Of a stretch of 64,000 nt of DNA, positions 55,934 through 64,000 are shown one piece after another. The notes under the pieces were generated by a model. The model ran no database searches. It was not told the DNA's origin and saw only the letters and a program-made list of their open reading frames with translations. The position numbers and the translations under genes were made by a program. This stretch comes from Psychrobacillus lasiicapitis (GTDB taxonomy: Bacteria; Bacillota; Bacilli; Bacillales_A; Planococcaceae), in contig NZ_VDGH01000005.1 in the NCBI RefSeq assembly GCF_006861795.1, positions 1-64,000 on the forward strand, read 5' to 3'. Each line of letters opens with the position of its first letter. Position 1 is the stretch's first letter.

Positions 55934-56916
55934 TATTTCTCCTCCAACCATCGTGCAACGTCTTTTGCATGATATGTTAAGATGATATCTGCTCCGGCAC
56001 GTTTCATTCCTGTTAACGTTTCTAGTACTGTTTCTTTTTCGTTAATCCAGCCGTTAATCGCAGCTGCTTTGACCATCGCATATTCCCCGCTTACATTATA
56101 AGCAACGATCGGTAAGTCAAAGTTATTTTTCACATCACGGATAATATCTAGATAAGAAAGTGCTGGCTTCACGATTAACATATCCGCACCCTCTTCGATA
56201 TCAGATGATGCTTCACGGATTGCTTCCATACGATTAGAATAATCCATTTGATACGTTTTGCGATCTCCGAATTTTGGCGCTCCATCTGCTGCTTCACGGA
56301 ATGGACCATAGTATGCTGAAGCATATTTCACCGCATAAGACATAATTGGCACATCTGCGAATCCAGCAGCATCTAAACCGTGACGAATAGCCGTAACGAA
56401 TCCGTCCATCATATTTGAAGGGGCAATAATATCTGCACCTGCTTCTGCTTGGCTTATTGCTGTTTTAGCTAATAAATCAAGAGAAGGATCATTTAAAATT
56501 CGTTCGTCTGCATCCACTACACCACAATGACCATGGTCTGTAAATTCACATAGGCAAGTATCCGCAATGACTACCAAGTGAGGATGACGTTCTTTTATGA
56601 AACGGATTGCTTTTTGAACAATGCCGTGATCGTGATACGCTTGTGTTCCAACTGCATCTTTTTCTGCAGGAAGTCCAAATAGAATAACAGAGGGGATACC
56701 TAGTGATACTACTTCATCTATTTCCTCTCCTAGACGATCTAAAGAAAATTGGAAAACACCAGGCATAGAAGCTACTGCGTTTTTAATATTTTCCCCATCC
56801 ATTACGAAAATCGGGTAGATTAAATCTTCTTTATGTAAATATGTTTCTTTGACCATTGCTCTTATACCAGCTGTTTTTCTTAAACGACGGTGACGTTGAA
56901 ATACTAATTCTGTCAT
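55933..56916 (-). CDS. hemB: Delta-aminolevulinic acid dehydratase
   Basis: Porphobilinogen synthase, 327 residues from ATG at 56916. Zinc-site cysteines are in [14 protein letters not shown] near 115-128, and Schiff-base lysines in [14 protein letters not shown] and [22 protein letters not shown] is the SD. ATGA overlap with hemD confirms the start. Confidence 0.97.
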   Translation of the reverse strand: MTELVFQRHRRLRKTAGIRAMVKETYLHKEDLIYPIFVMDGENIKNAVASMPGVFQFSLDRLGEEIDEVVSLGIPSVILFGLPAEKDAVGTQAYHDHGIVQKAIRFIKERHPHLVVIADTCLCEFTDHGHCGVVDADERILNDPSLDLLAKTAISQAEAGADIIAPSNMMDGFVTAIRHGLDAAGFADVPIMSYAVKYASAYYGPFREAADGAPKFGDRKTYQMDYSNRMEAIREASSDIEEGADMLIVKPALSYLDIIRDVKNNFDLPIVAYNVSGEYAMVKAAAINGWINEKETVLETLTGMKRAGADIILTYHAKDVARWLEEK

Positions 56917-57677
56917 TGTGCTCTTCCTTTCCACTCTGCTAATTTATTTACTACATCTAATAACGTATATGTCTTTGGCATGACTTGTACAGTCGCCCCT
57001 AATGATTCTAAATAGTTTTTCGTAATATGACCAATAGTACATATGGTGAATCGATCATAACCTGTATGAATGCCTATACTTCGATGAAATACACTTGCAG
57101 TAGACGGACTTGTGAAGATAATCGAACATCCCTCACCGCTTTCTAGTAGTGCTCGTACTTGTTCCGAGTTTTCATCTACTTCCACTGTTTCGTATATTGT
57201 CCATGTATCAATTACATTTGGTAACCCATCAACTATCGTATTTTTTGCCAGATTGCCTTTAAAGAACAGACAATTTTCATGTGCTGCAGAAACTGCAGGA
57301 AACTCTTGTACAAATACATCTGCACTAAAAACAGTGGGTGTAAAACTTACTTGAAAACCTAAACTTTCTATTGCACATGCCGTTTTTGAACCAACAACTG
57401 CAATTTTAGATTTAAAGGAAGATGCATCTAATTCATATTCTTTTATTTTTGAAAAGAATGCATGCACACTACTTTGACTCGTAAAAATGAACCAATCATA
57501 TTCGTAACACGCAAGTAATTTCTGTTTGTCATCTACCGCAACGATTTCCTGTGTCGTGATTAAAGGAGCTATTACTGGATTGCCTCCTAATCGAAATGTT
57601 AAATCGACTGCGTCTGAGGATCTTAGTATTCCAGTAAAAATGACATGCTCGCCTTTTAAGGGTTGCCCATTAGTCAT
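56913..57677 (-). CDS. hemD: Uroporphyrinogen-III synthase
   Basis: 254 residues, two-lobed protein closing hydroxymethylbilane with D-ring inversion. The family is poorly conserved; visible signatures are [15 protein letters not shown] near 93 and [15 protein letters not shown] near 189, plus [15 protein letters not shown]. Encoded between hemC (eight-base overlap) and hemB (four-base overlap). Confidence 0.92.
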   Translation of the reverse strand: MTNGQPLKGEHVIFTGILRSSDAVDLTFRLGGNPVIAPLITTQEIVAVDDKQKLLACYEYDWFIFTSQSSVHAFFSKIKEYELDASSFKSKIAVVGSKTACAIESLGFQVSFTPTVFSADVFVQEFPAVSAAHENCLFFKGNLAKNTIVDGLPNVIDTWTIYETVEVDENSEQVRALLESGEGCSIIFTSPSTASVFHRSIGIHTGYDRFTICTIGHITKNYLESLGATVQVMPKTYTLLDVVNKLAEWKGRAQ

Positions 57678-58602
57678 TTAAATCTGCCTTTACTTGTTGG
57701 ATTAAATCATATGCTCCTTGCTCTGTAACTAGGCGCGCTACTTCTTTCCCTACTGTTTCGGCATCCGTTCCCGTTACTACTTCTTTATACACGACAGATG
57801 CATCCGGCGCCGCAACTAGTCCGGTCATCGTTATTTTATCGCCATCAATAATCGCATGTCCTGCTATAGGCACTTGGCATCCACCGTCCATTGCAGCTAA
57901 AAATGCACGCTCTGCATGTACAGCATCCCAAGTTTCTTTATCCGAAAGCTTCGCAAGCTCTGCAAGCAATTCTGCATCGTCCTCGCGACATTCGATCGCA
58001 AGAGATCCTTGTCCTACTGCAGGAACACAATCTTCGTGTGACAAATATTCCGTCACTACATCGTCACTCCAGCCGAGGCGCTTTAGTCCCGCTGCTGCTA
58101 AAATGATCGCATCATACTCGCCGTCTTGCAGCTTTTGAAGTCTTGTATCCACATTTCCACGTATCCATTTAATCTCGATATCTGGACGCATTAATAGCAG
58201 TTGAGCACTTCTTCTTAAGCTACTCGTCCCAACAATTGCTCCTGCTGGTAAGTCTGCAAATTTCACATGATTCGTTGAGATAAATGCATCTCTTTCATCT
58301 ACTCGTTTTGGTGTGCAGCCCATCACTAATCCTGGCGGCAATACGGAAGGCATATCTTTCATACTATGTACTGCAAAGTCGATTTCTTTGTCATATAATG
58401 CTTGTTCAATTTCTTTTACAAAAAGTCCTTTTCCACCAACTTTAGATAGCGTCACATCTAAAATTTGGTCCCCTTTTGTAACAATCTCTTTTACTTCAAA
58501 CTCAAAAGGAGCACCCATACCTTTCATTTGCTGTATAAACCAGTTTGTTTGTGTTAAAGCTAACTTACTTCTTCTTGAACCTACAATAATTTTACGCATC
58601 AT
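57670..58602 (-). CDS. hemC: Porphobilinogen deaminase
   Basis: 310 residues. Conserved [11 protein letters not shown] at 8-18, HSMKDMP near 80, [11 protein letters not shown] near 128, and the cysteine that carries the dipyrromethane cofactor in [12 protein letters not shown] near 240. A second Met follows the first, so the start may be one codon later. Confidence 0.97.
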   Translation of the reverse strand: MMRKIIVGSRRSKLALTQTNWFIQQMKGMGAPFEFEVKEIVTKGDQILDVTLSKVGGKGLFVKEIEQALYDKEIDFAVHSMKDMPSVLPPGLVMGCTPKRVDERDAFISTNHVKFADLPAGAIVGTSSLRRSAQLLLMRPDIEIKWIRGNVDTRLQKLQDGEYDAIILAAAGLKRLGWSDDVVTEYLSHEDCVPAVGQGSLAIECREDDAELLAELAKLSDKETWDAVHAERAFLAAMDGGCQVPIAGHAIIDGDKITMTGLVAAPDASVVYKEVVTGTDAETVGKEVARLVTEQGAYDLIQQVKADLND

Positions 58603-58701
58603 TTCGCTACCTTTCTATCAATTACGCCTTGGCATAATTGCATCTAAATAATAAAGTGTTTATTGCGCTTGCTATAAGCGTTGGTTGTCTTTCTTAACTC
58701 G

Positions 58702-59532
58702 TTAATACCATAAATGGAATTGAGAAAACTGACTACCCAATAAAAAATTGATCAAAACAAATAAAAATGCATATATATGAACCCAAGCATAGTTTGTTCC
58801 AATAAATTTTGCTTGTTTTTTAATGATTAAAACGACCATATATACCACCAATAAAAAGAAAGAACTGATAATTTTAAAATCAGCGATAGAAAATACTTCT
58901 AGGGATACATATGCCCATTCTAACCCAAGAACTAAACTTACAAACAATAAAGGAATCCCTATTAAAATAGATAATGTCATTCCTGTTTCCGCTTGTTTTA
59001 AAGATGGCAATCTAGAAAACTGATTTGTCCACTTCTTCTTTTTTAGCACACGATATAAAATCAAGTATAATGTCGAAAAAACAAATGATAAAGAAAAAGC
59101 GACATATGCCAATAGAGCAAATGTAATATGAATAAATAATAACTCAGATCGCAGCGTATCACCAACCGCAGACTGCTCAATCTGATTTGGCGCAAAGGTA
59201 TGAATCGTCATAAAAATAAACCCAATCACATTCAAAAAGAACGCGGGTAAATCTAAGCGGAATATTAGCTGCAGTACTAAGGATAATAGGATGATTAACC
59301 ATGCATAAAAATATATTCCTTCAAACAAAGAGAGTATCGGAAATCGCTTTGTTTCGACTATATACAACACTAAAAACACCGTTTGCAATATCCAAACAAT
59401 AAAGAGCAGCCGCACCGCAATTCGGTGTGCATGACGATCCTTATTCAAATAATCGATAAAATAAAAAACAAGACTAACGGATTGGAGGACGACCATTATC
59501 TCGTGCAGCCTTGTCATCGTCAAATCTGCCAT
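58702..59532 (-). CDS. hemX: HemX-like cytochrome c assembly family protein
   Basis: 276 residues with about eight membrane helices, CcsA/HemX family. Conserved FEGIYFYAWLIILLS near 88-102 and RSELLFIHITFALLAYVAFSLS near 127. In B. subtilis HemX negatively affects HemA amount. The SD is GAGGGAG. It leads hemX-hemC-hemD-hemB-hemL; unlike in B. subtilis a terminator and repeat stand between it and hemA. Confidence 0.88.
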   Translation of the reverse strand: MADLTMTRLHEIMVVLQSVSLVFYFIDYLNKDRHAHRIAVRLLFIVWILQTVFLVLYIVETKRFPILSLFEGIYFYAWLIILLSLVLQLIFRLDLPAFFLNVIGFIFMTIHTFAPNQIEQSAVGDTLRSELLFIHITFALLAYVAFSLSFVFSTLYLILYRVLKKKKWTNQFSRLPSLKQAETGMTLSILIGIPLLFVSLVLGLEWAYVSLEVFSIADFKIISSFFLLVVYMVVLIIKKQAKFIGTNYAWVHIYAFLFVLINFLLGSQFSQFHLWY

Positions 59533-59564
59533 ATCAAATCTCCCTCTACATAAGAAATGCCCTA

Positions 59565-59700
59565 GCGCCTATTAAAAGGAATACAATCTAAGTCCACAAC
59601 CTCGAAGTACTCCCGTGCACAGTTTTCCCCTCCACCAATCAGCAATTTTATTTGCGAGCAGCTTCTGAAGAACAAGGCACTAAAGCTAGAACGATACTGA
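59565..59700. repeat. Degenerate dispersed repeat between hemA and hemX
   Basis: CCTAGCGCC near 59571 and GGCACTAAAGCTAGAA near 59677 form imperfect inverted ends resembling the element at 19319-19521. The interior has drifted. No ORF is seen. Confidence 0.5.
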
Positions 59701-59731
59701 GTAAGAACACTCTTACTTTTGTATCTACATA

Positions 59732-59784
59732 CAAAAAAAGGCGTTTAAAATATCTATTAGTTTCCATATAGATATAAAACGCCT
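59732..59784 (-). terminator. Rho-independent terminator after hemA
   Basis: Minus strand: GGCGTTTTATATCTAT pairs with ATAGATATTTTAAACGCC, then TTTTTTT, 12 bases past the hemA stop. Confidence 0.88.
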
Positions 59785-59796
59785 CCTTTTACTTCG

Positions 59797-61161
59797 TTAA
59801 AATGATAAATTTTCTTTTAAATTTTGGGATTGGATAATTGTTTGTTTTAAATTGATTTTCGCTTTTTCAGCTTGGTCGATAATTTCCTTTTGCACCTCTT
59901 CTTCAATCCCAAAAATTTGTTGGAATAATTGAAGTTGTTCCACCGATTCTTTAGCTGTGGATAATTCTTTCACTTGCAAAATCGGATCTTTTAAAAGCTG
60001 ATTAATAATGGATTTTGTGTGCTTGTTTAAGATTTTTCGCTCACGTTCAGTTAAACCAGGCATTTTGTTTTCAATTGAAACCATTGTTTCGGTTTGTATT
60101 TTGTTTGCTTTTTGACGAAGTGCCGAAATAATAGGGACAACTCCAAGCGTAGCTATCCAATCGTTAAATTGTTCTACTTCGGCTCCGATCATTTGCTTAA
60201 TTTGCCCTGCTGCTCGTTCGCGTTCTGCCAAGTTTGCTTCCACAATACCTTGTAAATCATCGATATCATATAAAAAGACATTTGGTAAATCCCCAATACG
60301 TGGATCTAAATCGCGTGGCACCGCGATATCTACCATAAATAGCGGTTTGCCTTTACGTAAACGTTCTACAAATTGCATTAATTCAAAATCGATGACGAAA
60401 TCTGTTGCACCTGTTGAGCTGATTAAAATATCCGCTTCCAACAAAGCACATTGCAGTTCGTCCATCGGTTTTGCATTTCCTTCGAATTTCTTAGCAAGCT
60501 CTTTCGCCTTTTCAAAAGTACGGTTAATAACTGTTACTTTTTCAGCACCGCTTCCGTGCAAGTTTTGAATAGCGAGCTCTCCCATTTTTCCAGCACCCAA
60601 AATGACTACATGTTTATGTTTTAACGTACCGAAAATTTTCTTTCCAAGCTCCACTGCAGCATAAGAAACGGAAACTGCATTTTCACCAATGGCTGTTTCT
60701 GAATGTGCACGTTTTGCAAATGTGACTGCTTGTTTAAATAATTGATTGAAAACAGTCCCCGTTGTACCATTTTCTTGACCATTTAGAAAGCTTTTTCTCA
60801 CTTGTCCTAATATTTGGGTTTCCCCAAGCACCATGGAATCTATACCTGCCGTAACTCGGAACAAATGATTATTCGCTTCATTATCCTCATGGATAAATAA
60901 ATAGTTAGATAAGTCTTCTAATGGGATATCAAACCAATTTGCTAAAAATTGCTTTACATAGTATTTGCCTGTATGTAATTGATCTACAGTCGCATATATT
61001 TCTGTGCGGTTACATGTAGATACAATGACATTTTCAAGTATGCTTTTTTGTCCTTGTAATGCTCGCATTGCATTCGGAAGCTCTGTTTCGACAAATGAGA
61101 GCTTTTCTCGAATTTCAACTGGTGCAGTACGATAATTGACACCTACCACGATTGTATGCAT
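59797..61161 (-). CDS. hemA: Glutamyl-tRNA reductase
   Basis: First committed enzyme of the C5 heme pathway, reducing Glu-tRNA to glutamate-1-semialdehyde. 454 residues from ATG at 61161 (AAAGGGAG upstream), giving the family start [20 protein letters not shown]. The catalytic Cys is C50 in [14 protein letters not shown] domain GAGKMGELA near 195 and C-terminal dimerisation helix follow. Closed by its own strong terminator. Confidence 0.96.
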   Translation of the reverse strand: MHTIVVGVNYRTAPVEIREKLSFVETELPNAMRALQGQKSILENVIVSTCNRTEIYATVDQLHTGKYYVKQFLANWFDIPLEDLSNYLFIHEDNEANNHLFRVTAGIDSMVLGETQILGQVRKSFLNGQENGTTGTVFNQLFKQAVTFAKRAHSETAIGENAVSVSYAAVELGKKIFGTLKHKHVVILGAGKMGELAIQNLHGSGAEKVTVINRTFEKAKELAKKFEGNAKPMDELQCALLEADILISSTGATDFVIDFELMQFVERLRKGKPLFMVDIAVPRDLDPRIGDLPNVFLYDIDDLQGIVEANLAERERAAGQIKQMIGAEVEQFNDWIATLGVVPIISALRQKANKIQTETMVSIENKMPGLTERERKILNKHTKSIINQLLKDPILQVKELSTAKESVEQLQLFQQIFGIEEEVQKEIIDQAEKAKINLKQTIIQSQNLKENLSF

Positions 61162-61361
61162 GGAATCATGTCTCCCTTTCACGTTCATTTCATTAGTCCT
61201 ATTATATCATAGCTTTTCCCCATGTTTTTAGCCATTTGTGAACAAGCTATGAAATCTTATTTAGAATGATTATAAAATAATATTAACAAACAACTTAGCC
61301 CATTACAAGGCAATAGCTTGAATGCGAAATATGCAGAAAATTAGCGAATTGAAAACAACAT

Positions 61362-61407
61362 TAAAAAAGATTACGTAGAGATATATTACCCTACATAATC
61401 TTTTTTA
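61362..61407. terminator. Bidirectional hairpin between ysxC and hemA
   Basis: AAAAAAGATTACGTAG pairs with CCTACATAATCTTTTTT; A/T-runs flank both sides. It would end ysxC/lon transcription on the minus strand before hemA's promoter. Confidence 0.78.
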
Positions 61408-61469
61408 ATCCCCTATTCGATCGGGATGCTGTTATATATAATATCCGATGTATTGATTAATAGCACTAC

Positions 61470-61494
61470 AGGAAGTGACATAATCACTTCCTGC
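61470..61494. repeat. Perfect hairpin after ysxC
   Basis: CAGGAAGTGA-CATAA-TCACTTCCTG, a 10-bp perfect stem about 20 bases past the ysxC stop, with no T-run. It may protect the mRNA 3' end or act with the second hairpin downstream. Confidence 0.7.
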
Positions 61495-61514
61495 TACACT
61501 TTATCTTTCGGTAA

Positions 61515-62096
61515 TTATATTCTGCTTTCAATCTCCGCCCAAGCCGTGTCATAGCCTAGACCTGTTTCGGATGAGAATACGACAAGCGGATCACCTTTTT
61601 CCATCTGCAGTTCTTCTTTGACAATTTTTTTATGCTTATCCCATTTACCTTTAGGAATTTTATCAGCTTTTGTAGCAACTACGATACATGGTATATTGTA
61701 ATGCTTTAAAAAGTCATACATCATGCAATCATCCGCAGTTGGGGGATGACGTAAATCTACAAGTAGCACGACTGCTTTTAATACATCGCGGGATGTGAAA
61801 TATGTTTCAATCATTTTTCCCCACGCCGCACGTTCTGTCTTAGATACTTTCGCGTAACCATACCCAGGTACATCCACAAAAAGTAAATCTTCCTCTAGTT
61901 TATAAAAATTTAATGTTTGCGTTTTTCCCGGCTTCGATGAAATGCGCGCCATACTTTTTCGACCAATCATTTTATTGATAAAAGACGATTTCCCAACATT
62001 CGAACGTCCTGCTAACGCGAATTCTGGTAATCCACCTTCTGGATATTGCGCTGGTCTTACAGCACTTATAAGTAGCTCGACGTTATTAATTTTCAT
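61515..62096 (-). CDS. ysxC: Ribosome biogenesis GTPase YsxC/YihA (EngB)
   Basis: 193-residue GTPase required for 50S maturation. G1 [10 protein letters not shown] near 31-40, G3 DVPGYGYAK near 75-83, G4 TKADK near 143-147. Its start overlaps the lon stop by four bases; lon-ysxC-hemA is the B. subtilis order. Confidence 0.97.
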   Translation of the reverse strand: MKINNVELLISAVRPAQYPEGGLPEFALAGRSNVGKSSFINKMIGRKSMARISSKPGKTQTLNFYKLEEDLLFVDVPGYGYAKVSKTERAAWGKMIETYFTSRDVLKAVVLLVDLRHPPTADDCMMYDFLKHYNIPCIVVATKADKIPKGKWDKHKKIVKEELQMEKGDPLVVFSSETGLGYDTAWAEIESRI

Positions 62097-64000
62097 TTTT
62101 TTGTCTCCTCCAATGCTAATTGAAGCACCTCTTGAGCATCGGAAACAAAATGAAATGTTAATACTTCACGAACACTTTCTGGAATATCTTCAATATCACG
62201 CTCATTGTCTTTAGGGCAAATAATCGTTGTTAGCCCTGCGCGATGTGCACTTAATGTTTTTTCTTTTAATCCACCAATTGGTAATACTCTACCTCTTAGT
62301 GTTACTTCCCCTGTCATACCAATTTCACGTTTGATAGGACGTTTCGACAGCGCGGATACAAGTGCGGTAACAATTGTAATTCCCGCTGACGGTCCATCTT
62401 TTGGAACCGCTCCTTCTGGTACGTGAATATGAATATCTTTGTTTTCGTAGAATGATGCATCAATCCCAAATTCATCTGCTTTCGAACGAACATAGGATAA
62501 CGCTGTTTGCGCGGATTCTTTCATGACATCCCCGAGTTTACCAGTTAGTTGAAGTTTCCCGCTACCAGCAGATAGAGATACTTCAATTTGCAATGTATCG
62601 CCACCAACCGTTGTATATGCTAGACCTGTAGCCACACCGATTTGGTTTTCTGTTTCTGCTAGCCCGTATCTGAATTTTCGTTTACCGATTGTATCTTCTA
62701 AATTCTTTGATGTAATAGTTATCCGTTTTTTGTCAGCAGAAACGATTTGGAGTGCCGCTTTTCGGCAAACATTTGCTAGTACTCGATTTAAACCCCTTAC
62801 CCCTGCTTCTCGCGTAAAATGGCGGATGATATCTATAATTGCCTCATCCTTCAATTGAAGCTGAGATTTGGTTAAGCCATGCTCTTTTATTTGCTTTGGC
62901 AATAAATGATTTTTGGCAATTGAAAGCTTTTCCAATTCCGTATAACCTGCAAGGGAAATAATCTCCATTCGATCTCGCAATGGCCCTGGTATTGTACTTA
63001 AGTCATTCGCAGTAGCGATAAATAATACATTAGATAAATCATACGTTTCTTCAATATAATGGTCACTGAATGTATTATTTTGCTCCGGATCTAATACTTC
63101 TAGCATAGCAGCAGAAGGATCTCCTCTAAAGTCGTTCGACATTTTATCGATTTCGTCTAACAAAAATAGTGGATTTATAGTGCCTGCTTTTTTCATTCCT
63201 TGAATGATGCGTCCAGGCATGGAACCTACATAAGTTCGACGATGCCCACGAATTTCTGATTCGTCGCGAACCCCACCCAACGAAATACGAACAAAATTAC
63301 GGCCTAATGATTCAGCAATAGACTTTGCAAGTGAAGTTTTCCCTACACCAGGAGGTCCTGCTAAACAAAGGATTGGTCCCCGCAATGATTTCGTTAATTG
63401 ACGAACGGCCAAATATTCTAAAATTCTTTCCTTCACCGACTCTAATCCTTCATGGTCTCGATTTAATATTTGTTCGGAACGTTTAATATCTAATTGATCC
63501 TCTGTTGCTTTTGACCAAGGAATAGAAACAATCCAATCGATATAATTTCGAATAACTCCACTTTCAGGCGCTTGAGATGGTAATTTTTCATAACGATTTA
63601 ACTCTTTTAATACATTTTTTTTAGTCGATTCAGGTAAACCGGCTTCATCAATCCGCTTTTTCAACTCTGCTACTTCACCAGTTTTACCTTCTTTTTCTCC
63701 AAGTTCGGTTTGGATCGCTTTCATTTGCTCACGTAGATAAAATTCTTTTTGTGTTCGTTCCATCGCATGTTTGACACGCGTATTAATCTTTTGTTCAAGA
63801 TTGAGTATTTCCTGTTCATTGAATAATCGTGCGATCAATACCTCTAATCGCTCTTTTACATCCATTATTTCTAAAAGTTCTTGTTTTCCTGAAATTTTCA
63901 ATGGTAAATGGGAAGCAACCATATCTGCCAATCGTCCTGGTTCTTCAATATCTACAACCGAATTATATGTTTCTTCTGATACGCTCTTGGATACCTTTGA
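62093..64000 (-). CDS. lon: ATP-dependent protease LonA (5' end outside the window)
   Basis: The frame is open to base 64000 and reads into the N-terminal substrate-binding domain ([17 protein letters not shown]), so the gene begins beyond the window. Present: the coiled-coil N-domain end, AAA+ domain with Walker [11 protein letters not shown] and [19 protein letters not shown], and the C-terminal protease with the Ser-Lys dyad in [11 protein letters not shown] (Ser) and [13 protein letters not shown] (Lys). It degrades misfolded and regulatory proteins in the cytosol. Confidence 0.97.
   Translation of the reverse strand, partial: SKVSKSVSEETYNSVVDIEEPGRLADMVASHLPLKISGKQELLEIMDVKERLEVLIARLFNEQEILNLEQKINTRVKHAMERTQKEFYLREQMKAIQTELGEKEGKTGEVAELKKRIDEAGLPESTKKNVLKELNRYEKLPSQAPESGVIRNYIDWIVSIPWSKATEDQLDIKRSEQILNRDHEGLESVKERILEYLAVRQLTKSLRGPILCLAGPPGVGKTSLAKSIAESLGRNFVRISLGGVRDESEIRGHRRTYVGSMPGRIIQGMKKAGTINPLFLLDEIDKMSNDFRGDPSAAMLEVLDPEQNNTFSDHYIEETYDLSNVLFIATANDLSTIPGPLRDRMEIISLAGYTELEKLSIAKNHLLPKQIKEHGLTKSQLQLKDEAIIDIIRHFTREAGVRGLNRVLANVCRKAALQIVSADKKRITITSKNLEDTIGKRKFRYGLAETENQIGVATGLAYTTVGGDTLQIEVSLSAGSGKLQLTGKLGDVMKESAQTALSYVRSKADEFGIDASFYENKDIHIHVPEGAVPKDGPSAGITIVTALVSALSKRPIKREIGMTGEVTLRGRVLPIGGLKEKTLSAHRAGLTTIICPKDNERDIEDIPESVREVLTFHFVSDAQEVLQLALEETKK

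Larger units (their letters stand above)
61162..61514. other. Intergenic region between ysxC and hemA
   Basis: About 350 bases with no gene. It contains two hairpins (listed separately) and the presumed hemA promoter in the AT-rich stretch 61200-61300. Nothing else is recognisable. Confidence 0.7.

Noticed and set aside
62093-63931. lon as a complete gene starting at 63931
   Set aside because: The codon at 63931 is an internal TTG (Leu); the frame stays open to the window edge and encodes more LonA N-domain.

Overview
This window is chromosomal core sequence from a low-GC, endospore-forming Gram-positive bacterium (Bacillales). Sporulation genes (spoVB, safA, spo0B, spoIVFA/FB, a SpoIIB-like and a SpoVID-like gene), the B. 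subtilis-like gene order, strong GGAGG ribosome binding sites, frequent TTG/GTG starts and a T-box leader all support this. The type IV pilus locus and the families of intergenic repeats suggest a Psychrobacillus/Lysinibacillus/Solibacillus-type member of the Planococcaceae (Caryophanaceae). That family-level placement is inference.

Layout. Almost everything is on the minus strand, so transcription runs from high to low coordinates. 1-361: end of an IS3-type insertion sequence and a palindrome. 362-9190: dtd, relA, apt, recJ, lapA, secDF, comN (stringent response, purine salvage, DNA repair, secretion). 9282-11430: spoVB (+) convergent with a DUF421 gene. 11503-15682: yajC, tgt, queA, ruvB, ruvA. 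15845-18176: a spore-coat kinase-like gene with safA, and divergent niaR. 18429-22879: pheA, pheB, obgE, spo0B, then rpmA-prp-rplU behind an L21 leader. 23022-30540: spoIVFB/FA, minD/minC, mreD/C/B, radC, maf, spoIIB-like. 30627-44323: comC and a complete type IV pilus locus (pilO, pilN, pilM, major pilin, pilC, pilT, pilB, a VanW/G5 surface protein, three minor prepilins) next to a GAF-GGDEF diguanylate cyclase. 44422-50239: folC, two divergent tandem ATP-grasp genes, and valS with its T-box. 50586-53877: a small membrane ORF, SpoVID-like gene, and a ribA-ribD-HAD operon. 54641-61161: heme genes hemA, hemX, hemC, hemD, hemB, hemL. 61515-64000: ysxC and the 3' part of lon.

How it works together. 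The backbone matches the relA-to-lon stretch of B. subtilis. The main additions are the pilus locus between comC and folC, and the ATP-grasp pair between folC and valS. The pilus locus has its prepilin peptidase (ComC), an extension ATPase with a probable c-di-GMP-binding N-terminus, a retraction ATPase, an alignment complex, a major pilin and three minor pilins. The largest minor pilin lacks Glu+5 and carries a big passenger domain, as expected of a tip subunit.

The most unusual non-coding signal is a set of intergenic arrays with an exact 21-bp period: five units at 47461-47565, six at 54209-54334, and two at 18260-18301. They have a short conserved CAAC-containing core and variable remainder, and they lie between convergent genes or beside long palindromic REP-like elements. 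I know of no description of them.
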